Shown piece by piece: positions 16,408 through 25,719 of a stretch of 64,000 nucleotides of DNA (the stretch's first letter is position 1; each line of letters opens with the position of its first letter). The notes beneath the pieces are model-generated. The model did no database searches and was not told the origin of the DNA. It worked only from the letters and a program-made list of their open reading frames with translations. The stretch is from Halobacteriales archaeon YIM A00013 (GTDB lineage: Archaea > Halobacteriota > Halobacteria > Halobacteriales > Haloarculaceae). The DNA lies in assembly GCA_025041195.1 (NCBI GenBank), contig JAKCFM010000001.1:1116001-1180000 (forward strand), read 5' to 3'. Position numbers and translations under genes: made by a program.

Positions 16408-16698
16408 ATGACGGCAGAACCAGAGACGATCGACATCACCATCGAGACCCCGGACGGCAACGAAGACGTGACCCTCCCTGAGCCGTTGTTCGACGTGCTC
16501 GCAAACGGCGATGAGTCAAACGCAGAGGTCGCTGGCGACATTCTCGTGCTGTCGTGTGCACAGCGTGTGCACGCACTGGTTCACCACGGCGAAGGCGAGA
16601 TTGGCGCCGAGCTCGAATCGGTTGAGGACGAAATGCTTTCGCTGTTCGAAGCGCGCTTTGGCGTCTCATTCGCCGAAGCAACCGGCCACAGCCACTGA
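16408..16698 (+). CDS. Conserved haloarchaeal protein (DUF7545-like)
   Basis: A 96-residue acidic protein, MTAEPETIDITIETPDGNED at the start, with one central helix-rich part (LVLSCAQRVHALVHHGEGEIG). It matches a small uncharacterised haloarchaeal family in my memory but has no motif that implies a reaction. It follows the thioredoxin-reductase gene on the same strand after 59 bases. Confidence 0.7.
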   Translation: MTAEPETIDITIETPDGNEDVTLPEPLFDVLANGDESNAEVAGDILVLSCAQRVHALVHHGEGEIGAELESVEDEMLSLFEARFGVSFAEATGHSH

Positions 16699-16738
16699 TC
16701 ACAGCCATTTTTCCAGCGACAGTTGTGCACACAACGTC

Positions 16739-17407
16739 TCAGCGGGAGACCATCGAGTCGACGGCCCACGAAATGACGACTCCGTCGTCCAGCTGCTCAA
16801 CCGACGCAAGCGACAACGACGGAAATGTATCGACAAATCCGTTTCCATCGGCGAGGGTGGGCGCATCGCGGCCACCGATGATGAGTCCGCCGAGATACGT
16901 TGTCAGTTTGTCGACGAGGCCAGCCTCTAGCAGCGAAAAGATCAGCTCTCCACCTCCCTCCACGAAGCAGTGTTCGATGCCGATCCGTTCGAGTGCTGCG
17001 AACCCAGCAGAAAGCGCCACTCGATCAGTGCCGGCGGTCAGGACGGTCACGCCTGCTGATTCGTAGGCGTTTTTGCGCTCCGTGGAGAGCCCAGCAGAGC
17101 TCAACAGCACCGTCGGGGCATCGTCAGAACAGACGGCCCCATCGATGGGCGTGCGCCCGGTAGAGTCCACAACAACGCGGGTGGGGACGCCATCCTTGCC
17201 AATGGAATCGCGGTGTTCGCGGTCGAAGCGAACGAGCGAGGGATCGTCTGCAAGCACCGTCCCCACCCCAACCACAATCGCGTCGGATTCTGCTCGCAGT
17301 CGGTCGACACGCGCAAAATCGTCCGTGTCGCTGATTTTGAGCTGCTCGCGCCGCCGGCTCGATAGCTTTCCGTCGGCACTCATCGCCGCATTGACCAGCA
17401 CGTGCAT
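16739..17407 (-). CDS. 2,5-diamino-6-ribosylamino-pyrimidinone 5'-phosphate reductase
   Basis: A 222-residue RibD C-terminal-type (dihydrofolate-reductase fold) reductase of archaeal riboflavin and F420 synthesis. It starts MHVLVNAAMSADGKLSS; the NADPH-binding loops IVVGVGTVLADDPSL and CFVEGGGELIFSLLEAGLVDKL are typical of the archaeal enzyme (ArfC/Rib7). The frame extends to 17740 upstream, but that part lies within the next gene and has foreign composition. It is 34 bases downstream of the OYE-family gene on the same strand. Confidence 0.9.
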   Translation of the reverse strand: MHVLVNAAMSADGKLSSRRREQLKISDTDDFARVDRLRAESDAIVVGVGTVLADDPSLVRFDREHRDSIGKDGVPTRVVVDSTGRTPIDGAVCSDDAPTVLLSSAGLSTERKNAYESAGVTVLTAGTDRVALSAGFAALERIGIEHCFVEGGGELIFSLLEAGLVDKLTTYLGGLIIGGRDAPTLADGNGFVDTFPSLSLASVEQLDDGVVISWAVDSMVSR

Positions 17408-17441
17408 ACGGCCGGTTGGATTTCCCAGCGGAAAGCGGTTT

Positions 17442-18551
17442 TCAGTCGCTAGTGAGCGACGGATAGGCACGCGCGTACTGCGATGGGACGGACTGCTCGT
17501 CCGTTTGGAGTTCGGTGGCCGCACGCAGTGTAAACTGTGGATCGCGGAGATGTTCCCGTCCGACGATTGCCAGGTCTGCCGTTCCAGTTCGGATGACGGC
17601 ATCTGCGAGTGCAGGATCACCAAGCCCCCCGACGGCCCCGACCGCGCAGTCAGTCGCTTCGGAAATTTCGTCGGCGTAGTCGAGTTGGTAGCCTGGACCC
17701 GTGTCGGGAATCGATTGGTCGGGATGAATGGCACCCGCACTGACGTCGATCAGGTCCACGCCACAATCGGAGAGCTGTGTGGCGAGCCGAACCGACTGCT
17801 CGACGGTCCAGGATGGACGATCATCGAGCCAATCGGTCGCCGAGAGTCGCACGAACACCGGTTTGTCGTCGGGCCACACCGACCGAACGGCCGTGACTAC
17901 CTCCGTGAGCAGGCGAATGCGGTTTTCGAAGCTCCCTCCATACTCGTCCGTCCGGTCGTTGGTAACTGGGGAAAGGAACTCGTGGAGCAGATAGCCGTGG
18001 GCTGCGTGAATCTCAGCGATCTCGAAGCCAGCCAGCAGAGCCCGTTCTGCGGCCGATCTGAACGCTGCAATCACGCCCTCGATTGCCGTCTCATCCATTG
18101 CGTCTGGCGTCGGTGCGTCGGTCTCGTAGGGCCAGGCGCTCGCTGTTGGAGCGATCGGTCGCCATCCACCCTCGGACGGCGAGATCGGCGTCGATCCCTC
18201 CCACGGCCGATGTTTAGAGGCCTTTCGTCCCGCGTGAGCGAGCTGTATCGCCGGAACGGAGCCCTGAGAACGAATGAACGAGGTGATCGGCGTGAACGCC
18301 TCGGCCTGCTCGTCGTTCCAGATGCCAAGATCCTCGGGGGAGATCCGACCACGAGGCTCGACGGCCGTTGCCTCCGTCATCACCACACCCGCACCGCCTA
18401 TCGCACGACTCCCGAGATGGACAAAATGCCAGTCCGTGGCAACACCATCCCGATTCTCACAGGAATACTGACACATTGGAGAGACCATCACCCGATTTCG
18501 AACGGGAGTCTCGCGTAACTGTAGTTGGGAAAACAATGATCTCATCGTCAT
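17442..18551 (-). CDS. NADH:flavin oxidoreductase, YqjM-type Old Yellow Enzyme
   Basis: 369 residues forming a TIM-barrel FMN enzyme. YqjM-like markers are VSPMCQYSCENRDGVATDWH with the redox-sensing Cys, IQLAHAGRKAS, and GFEIAEIHAAHGYLLHEFLSPVTNDR in the middle. It probably reduces activated C=C bonds with NAD(P)H. Starts at 18551 (MTMRSLF) or 18545 (MRSLF) are close alternatives; 18560 is also in frame. It may be co-transcribed with the riboflavin-pathway reductase downstream, and both concern flavins. Confidence 0.92.
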   Translation of the reverse strand: MTMRSLFSQLQLRETPVRNRVMVSPMCQYSCENRDGVATDWHFVHLGSRAIGGAGVVMTEATAVEPRGRISPEDLGIWNDEQAEAFTPITSFIRSQGSVPAIQLAHAGRKASKHRPWEGSTPISPSEGGWRPIAPTASAWPYETDAPTPDAMDETAIEGVIAAFRSAAERALLAGFEIAEIHAAHGYLLHEFLSPVTNDRTDEYGGSFENRIRLLTEVVTAVRSVWPDDKPVFVRLSATDWLDDRPSWTVEQSVRLATQLSDCGVDLIDVSAGAIHPDQSIPDTGPGYQLDYADEISEATDCAVGAVGGLGDPALADAVIRTGTADLAIVGREHLRDPQFTLRAATELQTDEQSVPSQYARAYPSLTSD

Positions 18552-18663
18552 AATGTACAACTAGTTTCCGTAGGAACCTGTTGGAAGCAGCTGAAGTTGC
18601 TGGTAGTATTTCGTATTTGGACGGTAAATAGCGGCGATTACGGAGATATGGAAGCTGCGATAG

Positions 18664-19092
18664 TTATTCTTCTGCGACAATTTCCCATGAATGTTCCTGC
18701 ATTTCATCCTCGGCAAACACGAACACGCGACCCTCCGCGACCCCAGGGTCTGCCGTGATTGTTTCACGATAGTTCGACGCCGATGCAGTAACCCCTGGAA
18801 AGAGCGTGGTTTCCTCGCCGTTATCGACGAGAACACGACCGACACCGCTAGATTCGAGGATTTCGTCCGCCGTTTTCCGGTCGTTGACGTAGATCATCAC
18901 GCCCTCTGTGTGTGAACGATCCGTGATCAGCACCTGGACCTGCGTTCCGGGCGGCGGAGACACCGCCTCGGTTGTCTTCGTCGGAACGCCGTGATAGAAC
19001 ACGCTCCGATCGTCGTGATACCGAACGTCGATTCCCTCGGGGTCGAGTTCGATCGGGAGCGTGTCGGGAGAGATCTCGTTTCGAAAGCTCAT
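18664..19092 (-). CDS. Conserved haloarchaeal protein (DUF5796-like)
   Basis: 142 residues, MSFRNEISPDTLPIELDPEG start, rich in beta-strand text (VRYHDDRSVFYHGVP, QVQVLITDRSHTEGVMIYVNDRKTADEIL). It resembles a haloarchaea-only uncharacterised family. No catalytic motif is visible. It is divergently placed to the shikimate kinase gene, with an 82-base gap holding both promoters. Confidence 0.75.
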   Translation of the reverse strand: MSFRNEISPDTLPIELDPEGIDVRYHDDRSVFYHGVPTKTTEAVSPPPGTQVQVLITDRSHTEGVMIYVNDRKTADEILESSGVGRVLVDNGEETTLFPGVTASASNYRETITADPGVAEGRVFVFAEDEMQEHSWEIVAEE

Positions 19093-19174
19093 AGTTGCTA
19101 GTATCGGTCAGAACACAAAATCGATACGCTGTGGAATTCGCACCGATCAGCAGTGGTAAGTGTCTTCCCGCCCC

Positions 19175-20029
19175 ATGAAACCTGTGAAGGGCCGAGCAAC
19201 TGCTCCTGCCGGTGGCACCATACTGAACGCATTGGCGACTGGAACTGGAGCCGCGTTCGCGATCGATATCACCACGACAGCCACGGTTGAGCTCACTGAA
19301 TCCGGACCGATCACCGGAAGCGTCGAGGGGGCCCCCGACGCGGACACCGCCCTCATCGAGCGCTGTGTCGAACGCGTCATCGAGCGATTCGGCGCAAACG
19401 AAGGGGCTACAGTCCACACGGAGAGCGATATTCCAATGGCCGCTGGGTTGAAAAGCTCCAGCGCAGCAGCAAATGCGACCGTGCTCGCGACGCTGTCGGC
19501 ACTCGATGTCGACTGTCCGCGAACGACGGCGACACGAATTGGTGTCCAGGCAGCCCGGGACGCAGGGGTAACGGTTACAGGCGCATTTGATGACGCCAGT
19601 GCGAGCATGCTCGGCGGTATTACGATCACTGACAACACGAACGACGAACTCCTCCAACACGACGAACGAGAGTGGGATGTCCTCGTCTGGTCACCGGATG
19701 ACCGCGCCTACAGCGCCGACGCCGATGTCGACCGATGCAACGCGATCGCCCCAATGGCACGACTGGTCGAGTCGCTTGCGCTAGACGGTGCGTACGGCCA
19801 GGCAATGACCGTCAACGGACTGGCGTTCTGTGGAGCGCTGGAGTTTCCCACCGCACCGTTGATTGACGCAATGAACGCCGCAGTAGGAGTTTCACTCTCC
19901 GGGACCGGCCCAAGCTACATTGCCGTCGGTGACCGGACAGCACTCACGACAGTTCGATCACACTGGAACGAATACGACGGACGAACATGGATGACACAAA
20001 CGCGGACGACGGGAGCACAGATCAAATGA
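19175..20029 (+). CDS. aroK: Archaeal shikimate kinase (GHMP type)
   Basis: A 284-residue GHMP-superfamily kinase that phosphorylates shikimate in aromatic amino-acid synthesis; it is unrelated to bacterial AroK. The GHMP phosphate loop is PMAAGLKSSSAAANATVLA (about residue 90), and the C-terminal motif is VGVSLSGTGPSYIAVG. ATG at 19175 yields the expected MKPVKGRATAPAGGTILNAL start; an in-frame GTG at 19160 is less likely. It overlaps chorismate mutase by 43 bases, a coupled two-gene shikimate-pathway operon. Confidence 0.95.
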   Translation: MKPVKGRATAPAGGTILNALATGTGAAFAIDITTTATVELTESGPITGSVEGAPDADTALIERCVERVIERFGANEGATVHTESDIPMAAGLKSSSAAANATVLATLSALDVDCPRTTATRIGVQAARDAGVTVTGAFDDASASMLGGITITDNTNDELLQHDEREWDVLVWSPDDRAYSADADVDRCNAIAPMARLVESLALDGAYGQAMTVNGLAFCGALEFPTAPLIDAMNAAVGVSLSGTGPSYIAVGDRTALTTVRSHWNEYDGRTWMTQTRTTGAQIK

Positions 20030-20292
20030 ATCTTGAACAGCTACGCGATGAAATCGAAGCGATTGATCGACAGATCGTCGAACTAATCGCTGAACGGACG
20101 TACGTGGCCGACTCCATTGCAAAAGTCAAAACTGAACAGGGGGTGCCCACCACCGTCGAATCGCAAGAACAGCGTGTAATGGACCGCGCTGGAGAGAACG
20201 CGAGTCGATTCGATGTGGATGCCAACCTCGTTAAAGCCGTGTTTCGGCTTCTCATCGAGATAAACAAGGTTGAACAGCGCGAATCCAGCTGA
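19987..20292 (+). CDS. Chorismate mutase (AroQ class)
   Basis: A 101-residue all-helical AroQ-type mutase converting chorismate to prephenate. The signature LEQLRDEIEAIDRQIVELIAERT with VKTEQGVPTTVESQEQRVMD is unmistakable. The ATG at 19987 lies inside the shikimate kinase gene; the next ATG at 20026 (MNLEQL) is a shorter alternative. Expression is probably translationally coupled to aroK. Confidence 0.93.
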   Translation: MDDTNADDGSTDQMNLEQLRDEIEAIDRQIVELIAERTYVADSIAKVKTEQGVPTTVESQEQRVMDRAGENASRFDVDANLVKAVFRLLIEINKVEQRESS

Positions 20293-20304
20293 GGCGGTCG
20301 ACGA

Positions 20305-20574
20305 TCACCACGACGACAGTTCGGCAAACGCTTGATCGATCACACACTCAACAGCCGTCGCCACCGATCGGTCAGTTATTCGCGTTGTGTCAAGCGTTGC
20401 TTGCAGATCCAGTACGTCTTCGAGTCTAACACCAGGATGTTCTCGATAGATCGCCGTAAGCGACGCTCGTTGGATTGTCGAAGGAGACGGCTCTCCCGGC
20501 ACCGTAGCTAACGCACGGAGCGCACGAGTCCGAACCGCAGTCCGTCGATTACTGTTCGTGGCTCGAATGCTCAT
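20305..20574 (-). CDS. Hypothetical protein
   Basis: An 89-residue ORF, MSIRATNSNRRTAVRTRAL at the start. Codon and residue use (Asp, Val, Arg, Thr) resemble neighbours, and helices are predicted from LEDVLDLQATLDTT and ATAVECVIDQAFAELS. An extended frame goes up to 20682, but that part looks less protein-like. I recognise no family. It reads toward the chorismate mutase stop. Confidence 0.45.
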   Translation of the reverse strand: MSIRATNSNRRTAVRTRALRALATVPGEPSPSTIQRASLTAIYREHPGVRLEDVLDLQATLDTTRITDRSVATAVECVIDQAFAELSSW

Positions 20575-20682
20575 GAGTGATCGGCCTCGGACTGTCGGTC
20601 CATTCTGACGGCAGGAGGTGAGTCCCCGCCGACCGGTTGGTGTGACGACATCTTCCCAGTGACGACCTATATTACACATCAT

Positions 20683-21042
20683 GGTCTATAAGTATTAAAT
20701 TTTTCTACGTAAAAATGAGTGTTCGGCAGACAATTAGGGGCTGTTGGTTAGATGCCACAGATGAACCGACAAATATCTGGGCGCGGTCTTTATTCCATAT
20801 ATTCTTGTAGTTATTTATTCTGATCCAGCTAACGGTTACAATGCTACGGTTGTAACGTAATGTGACCAGCTGTGCGAGAAGCGACATGCCGCCCGTTGCA
20901 GGACGACAGTGGTGACATCCATCGAACCGCAGTGTATTGACAACAAGCGTTTTTATAACCATTGTTAAAATATTATTATATGTCATATTTGAAAATTATT
21001 GTTAGAGACACTCCCCTCCTGCGTCTTTGCCTTCCGTTGCGT
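20683..21042. other. AT-rich non-coding stretch with inverted repeat
   Basis: About 360 bases with no convincing gene. It is AT-rich near both ends. An inverted repeat GTTACAA-TGCTACGG-TTGTAAC (20834-20855) has perfect seven-base arms. A minus-strand open frame of 93 codons (20705-20986) has no recognisable protein and is not counted. The stretch may hold the promoter of the gene at 20305-20574 or a degraded element. Confidence 0.5.
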
Positions 21043-21423
21043 TTACTCAGATAGCGAGTCGTGTTCATACTGCGGACCGCCACCCGCATCCGATCGTCGG
21101 CTGTCGGATTGACAGGCGGCGTGAACACCACTTGCAAGCTTAGAAAACGTCTGTTTGTCGACCATGAGCAGTCGCTCGACGGAGCGGCCACTGACAGTGC
21201 TGTCGTCCCGTTCGCTCTCGATGAATTCCGATCGATACTCTGGTGAGTGGAACACTCGATACAGATCCTTTCCGGAGTACGACTCGGAGCTCGCAGCCAT
21301 TGCCAGAATTGTGGTCCTCGCGACAGATTCGTATTCAATACCCCAGACCTCGCTGTCTGAGTGGAGGGCACTAATCCAGGCGTCGATGTCGTCGGCGTCA
21401 ATTGTTTTGCTCCAATTCGACAT
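21043..21423 (-). CDS. Hypothetical protein
   Basis: 126 residues, MSNWSKTIDADDIDAWISAL, an acidic helical protein with charge and codon use like haloarchaeal genes. It lies 109 bases downstream of the SMC-like ATPase gene on the same strand and could be its third partner, but the gap has its own AT-rich sequence. No family is recognised, and no catalytic or membrane motif is visible. Confidence 0.55.
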   Translation of the reverse strand: MSNWSKTIDADDIDAWISALHSDSEVWGIEYESVARTTILAMAASSESYSGKDLYRVFHSPEYRSEFIESERDDSTVSGRSVERLLMVDKQTFSKLASGVHAACQSDSRRSDAGGGPQYEHDSLSE

Positions 21424-21532
21424 CCAATGCGCAACTAACCAATCAATTACTATAATACTTCCGGGAATATCAGGTGCAAATTAATCTGAGATGAGTGCTA
21501 TCGTTGTCGTCGTGGTCAATTCGGTTATCGTT

Positions 21533-24376
21533 TCAGTGATACGAGAGTGTCTCGACAACGCTCTGGGGCGAAGTGGGCCCAGAAAACGAGCCGTCCTCAA
21601 GCGCGTAAAACGTGCATTCGTTGAACGTCTCGCTGCATCTAGTGATGACCATGGGTTGTGAACTCAGAATGAACAGCTGGGTGTCACTGAACTGATTGGC
21701 ACAGACGGTTATCGCCCGTCGTCTGTGCACCGGGTCAAACTGTGCGAATGCGCCATCAAAAATGAGTGGTGCGTCGTGAGCTTCACTGAGCGCCATTCGG
21801 ATTGCGAGATACAACAGTGCGGCCGTGCAGTTACTCAGTGTCGTCGGCTCGAACGAACTGCCGCTCTCGTTGATGGCGAGAAAGCGAGGGATTGCCTCCG
21901 ATTCATCCACCGTGATACCGGCGAACTCGCCACCGGTCAGGCTGGAAAACAGGTCACTGCTTCGCTCAAGCAGGGGTCCTGCCGTTCGCTGGACGTACGA
22001 TTCGGCCAGTTCATCGAGAAACAGTGCTGCGAGCCGGGTTGTGGCGTACCGGTCCCCTTGAGCTCGCAGCTGTGATCGCCCCGCACGAATTGGAACTGCG
22101 GCTGCCTCAATGTGGCCCGCATCGCTGAGTGCCGAACATTTCCGTTCAAGCGTCCGCGCTCGATTGGCCCGCGTTTCGTTCGTTTCGATGCAGTGGTTCA
22201 ATCGGTCCGCAAGCTGTGATTGTCGCGCCGCCAGGGTTGCTTCGCTGTCGAACGCCGCTACCAACTGCTGAATGCGTTCAACGGGCGAGTTGTCAGCAAC
22301 TTCAGTTGTTTCGTCGAGGAGTTCCTGTACCTGCTGTGAATCAAAGAGCAATTCTTGCTTGGTAGCACCGGAAAGCTGCCTGGTGATTCGATCCCGACAA
22401 CGGTCTGCTCGCTTGAGCAGCGGTCGCATCGTCTGGACAGTTTTTGCACGGCGTTCAACACGATTGACACACTCAGCTATCGAATCCGACGGCGTGGGAA
22501 ACGATTCGTGCTGGTCCAGTAGCTCATTCACTGCCGCGCGTTTCGAATCCACCTCTTCGCGGCGGTCGACAACCACCGAAGCACGCTCGATGAGCGTGCT
22601 GGTTGCTGAAAGCGCTTCGAGGAGCTCTGGAGCCGCCTCGATAGGATCCGTGGGTGTGGTTTCGCGTATCCCTGCCTGGTGGAGGTCTTCACTGACGGTT
22701 TCGAGTGTCGATCGAAGCGTTGACCGACGACGGTCGAGCGCGTCCAATTGCTCGTCAAACGCGCGCACTCTGCGTTTACACGCTACGATACGGTCGTAGT
22801 TCTCAAGGACGGCATCGGGGGCTAACGTTTCCAGCGACAGATCAGCAACGAGTGATTCGAACGAATCCCTGGCCATCTCTCGCTCAGTTTCGCGCTCAGC
22901 CCGTTGTTCGCGCAAGGTTTCAATCTCGCTGCGTGTGGTTCGAATCGACGTCTCAAGCTGCACAACGGAGTCCATTGCAGATTCGATCCGATTGTTGATC
23001 CGATTGGCACACGTTCCGACCGCAAGGAGCCCCACAACCGTGAGGACGACGCCGACCATCGGATCGAGGATTGCGACGCCGAGGCTACCGATACTCAGCG
23101 CACCGAGTATCCCACCAATCGTAATAGCGTGCCCTCGTCGTGACTGCGTGTACGTTGCGGGTGGATTCGCGGTTGAACGTTCGGATTCGAGCTGCTGGCG
23201 TCGTCGTTCGGCCAACGCGAGCTCATGTGTGAGTTCAGAGAGCGCTGCGTTCGCCTCGACGTACGATGAAACGATCTGCTGGACGTCAGCGCGGGCGTAT
23301 GCGTCCGTCGTAATTGATCTGATGGCATCGAGATCAGTGTACCAGTCGTCGTTTACTGACGCTGCCGCCCCACGGAGCTGTGACTCTTCGCGTTCGAGCG
23401 CCACCTCCTGCGCGTCGATCGCCTCGTACTGCTCGCGCAACCGGGGCAGGCGGTGACAGTGGGCTCTGAGCGCGTTCGAATGGTTCGTGATGGAGTTGAC
23501 TGTCGGTGTTCCGTTCACGTGTGAAATCGCCGTCTGAAACGCTATTGTTGCGGATTCATACCGCTCGCGAGCCTGCGCAAGCCGGTCGTATCGCGCACGG
23601 ACCACTGGTACCGCCGCCAGTGGAAAGCCGTTGATCTGATCTGCATCGACTGCCGCAGTTTTGGCCGCAAGTTCGGTGAGCGTTGCTGCGTCCGCGTAGC
23701 ATTGGTGGATGATATCCAGGAGTTCCAATCGCTCAGATAGCTGCTCGATCGTGTCGTTGGTGGCCCGTTGGCGTTCCCGGAGGCGTTCGCGCTCGGTTAC
23801 CGTTGCCTCGTACCGGTCGACTCGCTCAGTGGCCTGCGTGCGCTGGTCAACACCCGCACGGATTCGGGAAACGGGATCTGCGAGTGAACTCCCCGCACGT
23901 CCATGTGTGCCACCAACCTCTGTGGCTTTTGCAGCAAGTGTGTCACGGATTTCGGAGACCGTTTCGACCGTCTCGTAGTGTTCACCGAGCAGCTGCGCCC
24001 CCAGATGCTCATTTTCGGACGCGGTGAGCGACGACGGTGTGATCGTGCACCACTTTCGCTGTCGCAGTGGCTCGACAGCAGGCCGTGACCCGTTTGCAGT
24101 GGTTTCCCCAATCGGTTCAATAAGTAGCGACGCGTCGCCGTCCAACGAACACCGAAACCGTCCAGATTCGGTTTCGATTCGCCAGCGCACGTTCGATTGG
24201 GCCTCGCTGGATAGGTCGGTTGACTGGTTGCCAACGAGCAGACCGAGCAGCTCCCGCAACGACGTTTTTCCAGCCCTCTGTGGAGCGCCCACGACGGTGA
24301 CCGATGGTGAGAGCGGGTCGAATGCTTCGTTTTCGAACGGACCAACCGCGTCGATCGAGAGTCCTTCAATCCGCAT
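21533..24376 (-). CDS. SMC/YhaN-like coiled-coil ATPase with mid-protein membrane hairpin
   Basis: A 947-residue protein with terminal ATPase halves separated by long coiled coil (about 170-410 and 460-800), as in Rad50/SbcC. Two adjacent hydrophobic segments at about residues 415-455 (around AITIGGILGALSIGSLG) sit mid-coil, as in the membrane-linked YhaN subfamily. The P-loop region reads VVGAPQRAGKT (28-38), not the canonical GxxxxGK spacing. The signature is LSNCTAALL (about 847-855) instead of LSxGT, and Walker B ends FDGAFAQFD (873-881) with Gly where the catalytic acid is usual. It overlaps its nuclease-like partner by 11 bases. The start MRIEGLSIDAVGPFE fits the family; the frame extends upstream only within the partner gene. 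Confidence 0.82.
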   Translation of the reverse strand: MRIEGLSIDAVGPFENEAFDPLSPSVTVVGAPQRAGKTSLRELLGLLVGNQSTDLSSEAQSNVRWRIETESGRFRCSLDGDASLLIEPIGETTANGSRPAVEPLRQRKWCTITPSSLTASENEHLGAQLLGEHYETVETVSEIRDTLAAKATEVGGTHGRAGSSLADPVSRIRAGVDQRTQATERVDRYEATVTERERLRERQRATNDTIEQLSERLELLDIIHQCYADAATLTELAAKTAAVDADQINGFPLAAVPVVRARYDRLAQARERYESATIAFQTAISHVNGTPTVNSITNHSNALRAHCHRLPRLREQYEAIDAQEVALEREESQLRGAAASVNDDWYTDLDAIRSITTDAYARADVQQIVSSYVEANAALSELTHELALAERRRQQLESERSTANPPATYTQSRRGHAITIGGILGALSIGSLGVAILDPMVGVVLTVVGLLAVGTCANRINNRIESAMDSVVQLETSIRTTRSEIETLREQRAERETEREMARDSFESLVADLSLETLAPDAVLENYDRIVACKRRVRAFDEQLDALDRRRSTLRSTLETVSEDLHQAGIRETTPTDPIEAAPELLEALSATSTLIERASVVVDRREEVDSKRAAVNELLDQHESFPTPSDSIAECVNRVERRAKTVQTMRPLLKRADRCRDRITRQLSGATKQELLFDSQQVQELLDETTEVADNSPVERIQQLVAAFDSEATLAARQSQLADRLNHCIETNETRANRARTLERKCSALSDAGHIEAAAVPIRAGRSQLRAQGDRYATTRLAALFLDELAESYVQRTAGPLLERSSDLFSSLTGGEFAGITVDESEAIPRFLAINESGSSFEPTTLSNCTAALLYLAIRMALSEAHDAPLIFDGAFAQFDPVHRRRAITVCANQFSDTQLFILSSQPMVITRCSETFNECTFYALEDGSFSGPTSPQSVVETLSYH

Positions 24377-25646
24377 CGATTCCTCGTTCAGCGAGCCGAT
24401 CGATTGCGAGCGCGAGCGCCTCGTCCGTGAGCCGATCGAGCGTTTGATCGGTGAGCGCGCATCCCTCGGCGGGAACGGTGTCGCGCGCACTCGCAGGACA
24501 GTCCTGAAAGCGCGCTCCTGTCGCCGCACGAAGTCGCGAACGCGCGTCCGTGCGCATGGTTTCGACGACACGTTCGAGTGCATCGACAACGGCACCTGAC
24601 GGATTCTCAGCAGTCCGGCGCGTCCGATCACGGAGACTATCGAGGACAACTGGCGTGGGATGTGGTTCGAGACGCGACCGAATTCGGTCGAATAACCAGT
24701 CGAGTCGCCGGCGAGTGAGCTGTGTCACGATCGGAGCGTGGCCAACCAGCTCGATACGAACGACCAAACCGGCTGGCGACCACGTACTCGCATCCTGAGT
24801 AACACCATCGGGGAGATACAGAGTGGGTCTGGGTGGGCTCTCCTGAAGCGATTTAATTGCCCGGAGCGCAGCAGAGACCACTGCTCCGAGCGACCGGACC
24901 GGCTCGTCTGTATGAGAGCCAACAGCCACCGAGACCGTGTGAAAGCTGATCGGTGCCGTCGGAATGAACGACACCGACGGCGATTGGTCCGTCAGCTCGA
25001 CGAGATAGCAGCCCCCAACGTGACGCGTATCGAATCGACGGGGCTGTGGCGAACCAGGAACCCCACCAGGAACGGATGGCCAATACCGAGGTCGGTGGGG
25101 GCCACCGCCAGCCCAGTAATCCATCCCAAGGGAGTCCGGAACGGTTTGGTGTGTCCGGCCTGGCGGTCGGTGAACCACGCCGATCGAGGGCTGTGGACGA
25201 TCCGACTCGGCCGTGAAAGCTGTAGCAGCAGGCCAGTCGCTGGCAGTTGATTGGCCCACCAGCTGCGGTGACGATTGCCGATCGGTCCCGAGTTCGAACG
25301 TCTCGACCGATTTCGCATCGAAACAGCTGACGGGGTCCGGCCACTGATTCGAGATCCGCGTAAACTCGGTGGCGTCGCCGCCAAGCATGTACACCGGGCA
25401 AACAGCGCTCGAAAGGATCTCCATCAACCGCTCGGTCAGCTCAACCGATCGATACTGCGTATCGAACACGTCGCCGGCGATCACGACACAATCGACCGAT
25501 TCCGTCCGGGCAATGGAGAGTATGCGCTCAACTGCCCCCAGTCCGCACCGACGGAACGGCCGATCCAACGCTCCATCCTTCGGCCGACCACATTCCAGTG
25601 GGCGACCAACGTGGAGATCGCCAGTGTGTACAAATCGAACTCCCAT
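24366..25646 (-). CDS. YhaO/Mre11-like metallophosphoesterase with altered metal motifs
   Basis: 426 residues, upstream partner of the SMC-like ATPase. The calcineurin-like motifs are HTGDLHVG (D10, H12), VIAGDVFD (D59), then YMLGGDATE where the family has GNHD, and VVHRPPG (H159). The last motif DYWAGGGPHRPR replaces GHxH with GGPH. So the first two metal motifs persist, but the catalytic His/Asn of motif III and one metal His of motif V are gone. The rest (190-426) is a basic-to-neutral capping region without known motifs. It could be an inactivated or re-purposed Mre11-like partner. The start ATG at 25646 gives the MGVRFVHTGDLH core. Confidence 0.8.
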   Translation of the reverse strand: MGVRFVHTGDLHVGRPLECGRPKDGALDRPFRRCGLGAVERILSIARTESVDCVVIAGDVFDTQYRSVELTERLMEILSSAVCPVYMLGGDATEFTRISNQWPDPVSCFDAKSVETFELGTDRQSSPQLVGQSTASDWPAATAFTAESDRPQPSIGVVHRPPGRTHQTVPDSLGMDYWAGGGPHRPRYWPSVPGGVPGSPQPRRFDTRHVGGCYLVELTDQSPSVSFIPTAPISFHTVSVAVGSHTDEPVRSLGAVVSAALRAIKSLQESPPRPTLYLPDGVTQDASTWSPAGLVVRIELVGHAPIVTQLTRRRLDWLFDRIRSRLEPHPTPVVLDSLRDRTRRTAENPSGAVVDALERVVETMRTDARSRLRAATGARFQDCPASARDTVPAEGCALTDQTLDRLTDEALALAIDRLAERGIDAD

Positions 25647-25719
25647 TACGCACTGCTAATAGTAAGGTACATATATAATTTTTTGAGATCACTTTAGAAA
25701 ATTTATTTCCAGTTTTGAT

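Noticed and set aside
17073-18518. Long plus-strand open frame of 481 codons opposite the riboflavin reductase and OYE genes
   Set aside because: It runs antisense across two clear enzymes; its residues (Arg, Ser, Pro runs) show no protein family. GC-rich third positions cause such shadows.
20705-20986. Minus-strand ORF of 93 codons in an AT-rich gap
   Set aside because: No recognisable protein, low acidic content and composition unlike neighbours.
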